A stretch of 64,000 bases of DNA. Origin: Leuctra nigra (Eukaryota; Arthropoda; Insecta; Plecoptera; Leuctridae). The stretch covers positions 30,327,910 to 30,391,909 of the forward strand of contig OW203769.1 of NCBI GenBank assembly GCA_934045905.1, written 5' to 3'. Below, piece by piece: positions 23,388 to 33,805 of the stretch. How positions within the stretch are numbered: position 1 is the stretch's first letter; every line of letters begins with the position of its first letter. Under the pieces are notes generated by a model, which did not search any database, was not told the origin of the DNA, and saw only the letters and a list, made by a program, of their open reading frames with translations. The position numbers and the translations under genes were made by a program.

Positions 23388-23943
23388 TAGGGATGGAGCG
23401 AACTTGGATTTTGATATCGACTATCGATATCATTTATATATCGATATATATCGATATATCGATATATTGAAATATCGAAATATTGATATGGAAATAATAG
23501 GTATTTAGATGTGTAGGTATGGAAATATTGATATATCGTATGAATGTATTAAATTGCTCCTAAAACTGCTAGGAATTTCAAAAGAAACTGTTAAAAGAAA
23601 TAACACAGCCGTTCCAAAATATAGGGTCACCGGCCAGATAAGAAAGAAAATGTTAATAATCTGAGAAATTGTCCATAAATCTTGTAAACGCTGCACTGAG
23701 TGCAAATATGAATTATTTTGCCATAGTAGGTATAAACTTCAATTAAGAACATAATTGTATCATGCGGTATAAGGCTTCAATATATCGATATTTCAATATA
23801 TCGATATTTCAATATTTCGATATTTCAATATATCGATATTTCGATATTTCAATATATCGATATTCAATATATTCAGGTATAGATACTTCGATATTTTTTT
23901 GATATCGATATATATCGATATATCGATATTTTCTCCATCCCTA
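23388..23943. mobile_element. hAT-type non-autonomous element 3 (ATATCGATAT words)
   Basis: Exact 8-bp TSD ATTGTGCT at 23380-23387 and 23944-23951. TIR TAGGGATGGAG. ATCGAT occurs about eleven times in two blocks near the ends (23415-23490 and 23775-23930). 556 bp; the middle is unique with no transposase. Confidence 0.9.
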
Positions 23944-23951
23944 ATTGTGCT

Positions 23952-24594
23952 AGATAATACAAATATAGAGGTAATTTATAAATTTGGGCAATGATACACC
24001 CGAGAATGTAATATACTATCATCAGTTATGGAAATATAATTATGACTACTATTATGTATTAACACATTTTGATTTAAATAAACTGACATTTAATAAAATG
24101 TGGAATAGTTAATTTCAACTTATCAATCACATCAAGAGATGCAGAACGGGATTCCCTCCCTGATTGTGACTGACTAGAATAGACGACATCACAAACCTAC
24201 TTCGATGCTCGGAAACCATAACATGGACGTGCACTTGGGGCGTGACATAGCTACAGACTACTGCTCCAGAACAGAATGCTCGCCTCTCATTGGCTGAGGA
24301 ATGTAATTCAAAAGGAAATTCACCATTATATCATAAATTGACGTGGAAATGTCCCGATATTATATCGTATTCATAATTAATGGATTTGTTTACATCTTAA
24401 GAACAAGTTGTTCAAATAGTTTTCATTTATTCAATGACTACAGTATTTAGTTTATTAAGTTTTAATATATAGTTTAATTTATACCCAATGAGTAATAATA
24501 TGAGATGGATACAGACTACGCGTAGAGATTGCAGTTTGATTGAACCCCAGTAGACAATGTGCGCCAATCTAGTGGAGCGGTCGCTCCACCCAGC
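23952..24594. other. Intergenic DNA without recognised feature
   Basis: AT-rich. No coding or repeat structure was recognised up to the start of the ETS-CRE repeat block. Confidence 0.35.
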
Positions 24595-25660
24595 CAAGTC
24601 GTACTATACACTCACAGTCACTCAACATACCGTAAATGCCTAATAAACTGAGGAGCAGACCAAACACTTTTACTGTAAGCAACAACATGGCATTTTCGGC
24701 CTACTGGATCTCAAAATTGGTAAATCTCACATTGTTGCGAAATATCTTAATTTCGAGCTATGGCCCACCCCACTACATATACCAAATTTGGGAACAATAG
24801 GTTATGCCATTTGCGCGCTAGAGGACCGAGAAAACAGTGAAATTACACCACTTTCTGATTCTGAAGATGATGATGATTCTGATGATATCACGAAACGTCG
24901 CTATCACCGCCACAGCCTAAACGGCTGAACCGATCGACCTGAAATTTTTACCACATGTGCACTTTTGGCATCTGAGGTGCCTTTTTATAAAACCAACCGG
25001 AAGCCGCCATTTTGAAACCGGAAGTGACGTCATAACTCAAAAACGTCTGGACCGATTAGAACGAAATTAGCGCCATTCGATTTAGATGGTCATCTATATG
25101 AAGTATCAATAAAAAAAATATTATTTTCTTATTTTCTAAACCGGAAGTGACGTCATAAATACGCAATATTTAACTTATTTCAACAAATTATACTTAAAAT
25201 ACGTACATAATTAACTTACATTGTAACATAGACAATACAATTTATATATTCAAGGTAGCAGTGTTCTCGGCCGCCATTCCTGAAACCGGAAGTGACGTCA
25301 TATATCTAAAACGCCTGTACCGATTGCAACTGAACTAGCTCCTGCGTATTCATTCTGCTATTTATTTGAAAAATCAATTGTGAAAAATGAATAAATAAAT
25401 TAATGGTACCGGAAATGGCGGCAGGAACCACTAAATGAAACCGGAAGTGACGTCATATATTACAAACGGCATGACCGATTTTACGGAAATATAGGGATTA
25501 GGAATTCAGATGGTCGTTCATGAAGGTATCAACTAGATAAAACTAGATTGTTTTCTTATTACCTATACCGGAATTCGGCCGCTATTTCAAAACCGGAAGT
25601 GACGTCATGTATCGAAAACGGCTGGATCGATTATAACGAAACTTAAGCTATTCTTCTTGG
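24595..25660. repeat. Repeat block with five exact CCGGAAGTGACGTCA modules
   Basis: The first part (24595-25080) matches the interior of the nested hAT at 20355-20880. From 25018 a degenerate tandem follows in which the 15-mer CCGGAAGTGACGTCA is exact at 25018, 25141, 25286, 25441 and 25593 (spacing 123, 145, 155, 152). Several copies are preceded by GCCGCCAT(TTTG) and followed by an AAAACG-C-TG-ACCGATT block. The flanks between modules diverge heavily. Not coding. Confidence 0.85.
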
Positions 25661-25794
25661 ATAATCATTTTCATCTTATACCAAACGCAACTTTTCATAG
25701 TAACCAAATCGGTTGAGGCGTATTTTTTTAAAGAAATTAGTCCCTGCTCGGACATGTGCTACAAGCTGTATGAATAAACTAACAAAAGAAGTGA

Positions 25795-26932
25795 TATCCC
25801 AGAAAAAACACTCCGTGTAAAAATACCAGCCAAGTCTCTTTAACTATAAAAAAAAATAGAAGAAATCTAAAAATTCAGCACTGAAAAGGAGTGATATCAA
25901 AAAAGGAGCCAAGTCAACGAATTTTCCTAATTTTAATCGTACCATTGAAATAAAAATAATAAATATCAACCCCCGAGAAATACTTAAAAAAAGGACTTGG
26001 CGCATCGTTTTTTTAAAGACATTTTTCTATTCTTAAGCTTATGCCACTCACATACTACGTAGTTCAGAAATGCCTAGAAAAATTGGGACAAAACTTTCAA
26101 ATTAAATATTGAACATTCTGTAAAATATTTTAAATTTAAATATAAGTACGCAAAGAAACATAGCATTGTCTTACAAGCAATAAATACAGAACAGTTGTGT
26201 TTGTGATTGGTAGGTACCTATAGTTTTGTGGGTACATCAACATACCTACTACAGCATTATACTTTGAACCTTCTCGCCGTGTAATTAATTGCTATTAATT
26301 AACATTTTATACCAAAAAAATTCATAAATTACATAACGTATTACTTTAGATAAAAATCTAGTCAGTAATTATTTGAGCAGCATGGCTCAGTGCACTAGTC
26401 ACTTATACAAATCTCATTGACGGCCTTCTTGTAATGAGCGCTTTCGCTATTTCCCTCAGTCACGATATTGAGAAGTATGATTGATTAATATGACCCTAGA
26501 AATAGTGGCAATAACGAATAGACTAGGCCGCTTCCGTTTATTCGTTATTCGTTTATCCGTTTATTTCCTCTGAATATTGACAAAATACCAAAACTGCCAG
26601 TAGGTAAGAGTACTAGTTATATTAAAACGTAGTATGATTCGTCGATAATGAATGTGATATACTCAGGAAAATATACTTGTAGAGTTCTTCCTATACTTTT
26701 AGGATAGAAAAGTGTCTTTAAAAAAACGATGCGCCAAGTCCTTTTTTTAAGTATTTCTCGGGGGTTGATATTTTTATTTCAATGGTACGATTAAAATTTG
26801 GAAAATTCGTTGACTTGGCTCCTTTTTTGATATCACTCCTTTTCAGTGCTGAATTTTTAGATTTCTTCTATTTTTTTTTATAGTTAAAGAGACTTGGCTG
26901 GTATTTTTACACGGAGTGTTTTTTCTGGGATA
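25795..26932. mobile_element. Long-TIR DNA element (about 220-bp arms)
   Basis: 25795-26020 and 26714-26932 are inverted copies with very few differences. The ends are TATCCCAGAAAAAACACTC and GAGTGTTTTTTCTGGGATA. The 690-bp centre is AT-rich and non-coding. The arms contain GTGATATCAAAAAAGGAGCC, echoing the terminus. Superfamily not determined. Confidence 0.85.
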
Positions 26933-26974
26933 CTTCTCTCGCCAGAGGGCACTGATAGTTAATGATGTTGTCTA

Positions 26975-27263
26975 TTCATAGCTTGCACGAACTTCTTTTG
27001 TTTTATATCAGCAATGCTAAATTATTGAATTGTCCACCCATTACGTCGACGGGTCAGATTTATAACTTTATTGAGGCAAACCGATGTATTTTTGTAATGG
27101 GAATGATTTCTCTTCGTACTAAAGTAATCTCCGGAGCCTATATAATTTCCCAGGTACTCATTAACTATAAAATATCGTCAAAAAAGCAGAGAATCGCAGT
27201 AATTCTGCGTGCCATTAAGATGGCGACGGCAACAATGAGATGACATCACGTGCAACCTATGAA
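26975..27263. mobile_element. TTCATAG-ended MITE, copy 1
   Basis: Ends TTCATAGCTTGCAC and GTGCAACCTATGAA. The 289-bp sequence recurs at 57135-57421 with the same ends and interior landmarks (TCCGGAGCCTAT, AACAATGAGATGACA). No coding sequence. Confidence 0.7.
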
Positions 27264-27354
27264 TTGAAATGATTGTCAAAAGATTACAACTTTCAACTCG
27301 CGTTAACAATATAAATTTATTATCCTCAATTGAAGACGAGCATTTATTTACACC

Positions 27355-27680
27355 AGGAAACGCTCCGTGTAACACGCTGACGTTGATCAGCGAACCTTCA
27401 TATTGCATGCGAATTCATGTGCGTGTGCAAGCTGCTTCTCTATAGACCTTGGGAAAGCTAGTAAGAAAACACGCGTCAAAAGAGCAGTGATAATTTTTCA
27501 TTCAAATAAATTTGATATATTTAAATAGGAGCATAAAATGTCAATGACTTTTAAATTGTCGACAGATTGGTATGAAAATTGTCAAAAACTCCTAATATGT
27601 TGGCCCAAATGACAATCCAAAATGTGAAGTTGATCAATCAACGGTTCCAGTTTGAATTTTCACCCAATCGCAGAGTGGTG
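27355..27680 (-). mobile_element. Decayed Helentron-like fragment
   Basis: CCAGGAAACGCTCCGTGTAA and GATCAGCGAACC correspond to the CTAG-end of the repeat at 54382-55260. Similarity continues patchily (GACAGATTGGTATGAAAAT, AATGTGAAGTTGATC) to about 27680. No defined second end. Confidence 0.5.
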
Positions 27681-28034
27681 ACTCGTGAGATTAGTGGGTG
27701 TGTAAAATATCAGAAGTGTCATATCTGATTTTTATTGACAACATTATAAATAACATCTGTTCAACATTTATTTATAACAAACATAAGAGGTCAGGTAAGT
27801 TTTGTTAGGTAGGTACCTACATAAAATATTCATTGTTTCTATAATTTGCCAAATCTCTGCATCACTCATTATCAGTCTCATCTTAGTAATAGTATGTTTA
27901 GGTCTTTCAATACTCTGCTAACATTTAAACAGTTGATTAGAACTGTATTCAGTGTATTGTCATGGCAACAACCAATGACTGTTAGCGTAATTAGGCAAGT
28001 TGGTTTTAGCAGAGTATTGAAAAACTTACTTTTA
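27681..28034. other. Intergenic DNA 3' of Fadd
   Basis: AT-rich. Possible minus-strand poly(A) signal AATAAA (TTTATT at about 27767-27772 on plus) for Fadd. Otherwise nothing recognised. Confidence 0.3.
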
Positions 28035-28165
28035 GGCCCGGTTGCACCATGTCCCGATAAAGTTAGCGGCAGGATTTATCGGCTGAAACCATGGCAAGAG
28101 CCAATGAAACACAGCCATCTAGACCGCTAAAGTGAACTTTATCTTTCTTATCGGGACATGGTGCC
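28035..28165. mobile_element. PIF/Harbinger-like MITE (copy 2)
   Basis: TTA-flanked (28032-28034, 28166-28168). Ends GGCCCGGTTGCACCATGTCCC and GGGACATGGTGCC. The interior GCCATCTAGACCGCTAAAGT matches the copy at 5322-5477 inverted. The right end lacks about 7 bp. Confidence 0.7.
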
Positions 28166-28202
28166 TTAATGTCTGATGAAAACTAGCAACATTAATTTCA
28201 AA

Positions 28203-28388
28203 TAGACCACATTTTAAATTATCTAGTTAGCTCTGCTTTTCAAAAAATTTCATATGCAGTACCGTGATCATCATATCTATTCATGTTTTGATCCATTGTT
28301 GAAAAACACTATAGATATGAGGATCACGGTACTGCATATGAAATCTTTTGAAAAGCAGAGCTAACTAGATAATTTAAAATGTGGTCTA
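28203..28388. mobile_element. 186-bp fold-back MITE, copy 1
   Basis: Near-perfect hairpin: TAGACCACATTTTAAAT pairs with ATTTAAAATGTGGTCTA and the pairing continues through GCTCTGCTTTTC and CATATGCAGTACCGTGATC. The loop contains CCATTGTTGAAAA. A second member, also exactly 186 bp, is at 52806-52991. It lies 140 bp past the Fadd stop, so it may be in the Fadd 3' UTR. Confidence 0.88.
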
Positions 28389-28488
28389 TTGTCTCAGAAT
28401 CGAGCATTTGATTCTCACAACAATGTCAATTATCTATTTCTGAGCCTACGCACGACCTTGGCAGATTCCGAGCACACGTTTAACATCG

Positions 28489-28573
28489 ATGTCTTGCGAT
28501 CAGTTCTTCTACTTCTTCCTTCACAATTCAAAGTTTATGTCTTGCGATCAATTCTTCTACTTCTTCCTTCACA
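28489..28573 (-). repeat. In-frame 48-bp tandem duplication at the Fadd stop
   Basis: 28537-28573 and 28489-28525 are 37-bp copies with one mismatch and a 48-bp period. On the minus strand the first copy encodes the Fadd C-terminal helix (VKEEVEELIARH). The TGA at 28528-28530 lies between them. The second copy would encode the same helix in frame, then stop at TAA (28480-28482). Confidence 0.9.
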
Positions 28574-31500
28574 TCACTTCTTCGAGCTTGAACCAGGCCA
28601 TCGAGGAGAACAATTTGCCACTTCCGAGGATCCATTCCCTTTTGGAATATCTTGAGAACCTAAAATAAAATAGAAAGCCTGGTTATTATTGAGAATATTG
28701 TCCATAAAAACAAATTATGCCAAAGAAAATAAAATTCTTCTCTGCAACTTTTTCTACAAAATCTATAATTTTCAAGCATGAATAACATTTATCTGCTACA
28801 CCCATTTATGAACAATAGGCTGCACAATCTAAAATAAAATAACATTTACTTTCAGCTTGTTTACAAAAGTCCCAAGAGCACAAAAATTACGAAAGTTGGC
28901 ATTTAGAGTAGGTGAGCTGCAGTTTTTGTAAAATATCAAGTTCGTTTCAAAACAACATTTACAAGGATTGTCCAGAATTTTCTCTAAAAATAAATTCCGT
29001 ACAAAGATCCAGTTTTATCTGGAATGTAGTTGTGCAAAGGAGATTCGTGTTGTAACTCTGAACTAGGGCAATCAGTTACTCATAAGCATGGTTATCACTA
29101 GACTAAGGGGACTCCCACTGCTGTGAATAGGCACTTCAGGAGATTATAAATACATTGCGACAGCCTGAATTATGACTTACAATGAATAATGATCCATAAT
29201 TTTATCAAACTCAAGATAAATTGAAGAATATAGAGAACAAATCATCAAGCATCAACATTCAATGAATTACAATTTAAAAAAATTAGGGATGGGCCAATTC
29301 CGAAATTTCACGATTCCGATACCGATTCTTAGCTCCGATTCTTCACAAATACCTACAAACCTCACTGTATTTATCACCCTTTGAATTTTGCCCTCAGGTA
29401 AGAAATTAAAAAATCAAAAAAGTGGTAAGAAAACAACATTTAAATGTATTTTTAATGTGTTAGATCTTTAATTTTGTTGAAAAGTAAGTAGTAATACTAG
29501 GAATTGTGCTTTGGCAATGTTTTTAACCTCAAGTATCAAGCTAAAAGGGCGGGATTTTCAAAAAGAATCGGAATCGCTAAAATATGGACAGGAATCGGAG
29601 AATCGCGATTCTTCCGATTCCACTGGAATCGCGAGAATCGGAATCGGCCTATCTCTAAAAAAAATAATTAAAGGTATATTTATTTGGAATTTAATTGATC
29701 TTTTACATCTGTATAGATGGGTTTCATTCCTACCTCTCGAGTTTTCTCTCTGGAGTTTGATGAATGCTTCTCGTTTATATCGTCGATGTCTGCCTCCCTG
29801 ACTTTCAGTTTTCTTGCCAAGTCCATCCACGACTTGCCGATACTGCGGCAGATTACTTCAATCACTGCAAACAACAAGAGCGTTACAAGAATTCACGCAG
29901 AGACAGTGGGAGGACGGAACTAATTGAACACAGCTGACGGGGAACAATTTCACTTCACGTAGAAATCACATTGAAATGCTTGAAATCTTTTCATAGTTCA
30001 ACAATTTTCTTAGGATTGAGTGCCCTTGACACACATGGGGAATGACTTAAAATTTTAACTTGAAAATTTTATTCAAATAGTTTCTAATTTTATAAAAAAT
30101 AATGTAGACCAGGTTTGTTTGTAAAAATGTTCAATTTATTTTTGGCAAGAAACGTCTTGTTTGAGGTGTTATTCTAATTCTTTAGAATTCCCATAAAGAT
30201 AAAACTTGCAATTTCATGTAGGTACCAACTTTACTAAAATCAGGGATGTTTTAAATTTTAATGAATGTTAAAATTTTTTGATTAAATTATTTTCACCTAA
30301 AAAATATTGGAAGTTAATAAAATGGGCTTGTTCGAGCAAAACTAATGCTACATGGCATGGCGTTGCTGATCCAAAAACTCAAAGAGCCAATCAAAGTGCA
30401 GAGCGGAAAAGAACATTTTTAAACCATAGCGGGAGACAGCTCTGCGCTGCTAGCGCCGCGAGTGAGAGCAAATGGCAGTGAACAAGCCATTGCAAAAGTC
30501 AAGAGTTTCAGTCATTCAGTCATTGACTTATTTGGAATTCGAGAGAAAAACAAATTTTATTGACGGATGTTCACAATCCAGGGTTGACCATTGAGGTCCA
30601 GCTTACTGATCAATATTTATTGAATTTATTATTATTATTATTTCGCATGACTTTTGAAGGTATAGTTGAAATTGCAGTGCATTGTCCGTCCTTGGGTGAA
30701 AATTAATTGGTATCCAAAAATGTAAAAATGTCATTGAAACACACATCTGGTAATGGATCTACTGATTGTGGCCTGACACCGCACAGATCTCTGTAAAGTT
30801 AGTTCCTACCATCTTCCGGCAGACCGAGTTCATCCCTGACATCGAAGTTGCTCGTTGTTCTGGAGCCGGGGGACGACAGACCCATGAGGTCGGAATACAG
30901 GCTCGGAGCATTCTGTCGAGCAGTGGCTGCAACACCAATCAGACATTCATTATTCCCTTCACGTTGTGTCGTAACATTCATAGGTACTTGGAACAAAATG
31001 GAGCAAAACTTTGCTCCTTTCTAAAGTTGACCAAATGTATTTGAAAAAAAACAAATTAAAATGTTGGTGATGACTGATGAGTGTTGACTTATAAAACTTA
31101 TAAAATAATGGTATAATTACTATTTTGATAAAATAAGCGTGCATGAGAATTTTAAAATCATCAACAACAACAAACTACTACTATAATTCTTTTTATAAGC
31201 AGTTTAGGTACTAGGTACCTAAATAATAAGCAACTGAGAGAAAAATAAAATGCATCCATACTGTCAAGGACTTGAGAGGAAAAGAACAAAGAATGCTGCA
31301 AAAAGTAGATGATAAGTAATGGGTTAGCCACTATGATAAGTTAGAGGAAAGGAAGAGAGAATGATGTGAAAAGTAGCTATGATAAGTTAAGGGTTAGCCA
31401 CGTAGACTTCAGTACCTACTATGGAATCATCGTTTATGCATCGACAAGGAAAATGGTGGACCAAACAACAAAATTTCACCTAATTCCTACAAAGTAACTC

Positions 31501-33772
31501 CAAAGCAAAATTCAAACAAGTCACTTTGGTTTATTCTGTTTTTTCAACTATAAATTCAATAATTTCTTCATAGTATTCAACAAAAATGTTTGAAACTTGC
31601 ACATTACCTAGTAGGTACATGTATATTTTGGTATGTTTTCTAACATGGGTCGAAGTTTCAGAACCTTATCTATAATAGTCTCGATATAGTGACCTCTCAA
31701 AGGGGCAATGTTTTGTTTGCACCTGGTATTATAATCAAATAGGTACCTCCTATATTTATAAACATTATGTAATTTTGATGATCATTTTGTAGGATTAAAT
31801 TGGTACAAACTAATAATCACTGACAAGGCACTGAGTGAAAATAATACCAATTCCACTACCTACAATCTGTATGAGAGAAGGGGAACAGAATCTACAAAAA
31901 TAGGCTCCATTCCTCAGGGTATTTTCCATATTAAGCCGATTCGAGTGATACCACGTTCAGACTAGAAATTTATAGTTCAAGACAGTATTGACTAAACTAC
32001 TGCACTCAAAGAGTTGAGAGAGAACGGAACTTTCCTCATTCAGGAAGTGAGTCTACAGCTCACTAATCCTTTTCACAGCATTATTTTATACGCGTTAATT
32101 CCAGCCAAGTTTTACGTCACAATGTTAACACTACATACGGACTTCCACAAGAGCTTGTTTTGTTCATGAACAAATTAACAACATTGATGCTGGACAACCT
32201 GACTGCCTTCAAATTTTAATAAATTTGGATCTATTTCAACTGTAACCTCCATAATAACAGTCATATTTTAGTGTAAAATCCGGTACGATCAAATATGTAT
32301 TCTTTTTGTTAAAATATTGATTGAAAAAAATCGAAAATTCTGGGCAGTGCATCTATTAAAAATATTCGCGTAAGTTTAAGCCCTTTCTTCACCTTAGCTT
32401 TCAGGTAAACGGTTTTGCCTACTCCTTGGAACTATCATCTCAATTATCACAACTTCAAAATGTCCCGGATTCTTTTGTGGCCCCAAAATTGACTAATGTC
32501 ACTTGATGTCACATGTTACCAACTTCCTTAACAACTTATGAATTTAAAAAATTGGCTTTTTCGGTTGAATCACGCCAACTTTATAACCATGCTTTTAAAT
32601 ACCTATCTCAAAAAGTGGATCAATTTTATGTAGATTCTATTCTTTTCTCTCCTAGTACCTACAGTCCGGCCCATGATAATGTGGCAGTGGAATCTTTCAG
32701 CAAATCAATTATTTTGATTATTGATGTCGAGGATCTCCTTCATCACTTAAAAACTGTCCTTCCTATCCACGTCAACAACGTACCTATCTTTGCAACATAG
32801 GCGGTACTTTACATGTCATTAGATCGATATTGTTCTACTGCCACGTCGCATGGTACGACTAACAGACATGCATGCGCACAGAGAGAAGAGTATACCTATG
32901 TCTAATGGACGCCGAGTGGTTCTGTCCGAGGCGTATGGGGGTGGCCCTCGACTTAAACTGAGTACGTTCCAGAGCAAGATACAGCAACAGAAGAGGAACG
33001 CTACGACCAACATGGTGGTCCGCGGCTTTCCACGGACAAATTTCCAGGAACTACGTGAATCTGAAACCACGAGATACGTTCGTACTGATTATCAAGTTGC
33101 CTCACGCGGACGTGGGACATCGATGTTTCCGAGTGGCGATTGACAATTGATGGGAGACAGATCACTTAGGGGGTTGGAATCTATTTCTTATTTAGTAGTG
33201 TGTAGTGTATAACGTTGAAGGGTCTGTCCAGGAGAAAGTGGCCAAAAACCAGGAAGTTGTTTTTTTGCATTTTTTTATAATATTATTTTTTATGTTTTAA
33301 TAAATAATAATAATCTTTTTCCTGGTTCCATCCATAAAATTGGTCAGGGGGTGGGTGTTCCCACCAACTATAGTTAGAGCTACTTATGAGTGTGACACTC
33401 TTCAAAACATTAAATATAATTTGTCTTCATACCATAAAAAATATTTTAGTGATGTGAATCTCAACTCAGCATATGGATTTAACATTGACATTCGGAAGTC
33501 ACAGGAGAAATGGAGGTATATTCATAAAATATCCACCTTCATAATATTTAGCTATTAAGGGAGGACAATGGTGACATTTCTACCACATTTTTATATTTTC
33601 CAAAAAAAATTATTTCAAATTTTTTTAGGTACCTACCTATAACTTTTATATAAAAGAAATAAACTCTTTTAAGTTGTTTTTTTCCTTTTAAGATACTGTA
33701 TTTAATTGTTTTACTGTGATAACGTAATGCTTTCTAATGGTGTACAATATTTCATATGCTATTATATATTCC

Positions 33773-33805
<33 letters not shown>

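Noticed and set aside
32819..33143. Overlapping frames on both strands, one with a hydrophobic stretch
   Set aside because: No recognised family, no splice context, and the two frames are mutually antisense. Left unassigned.
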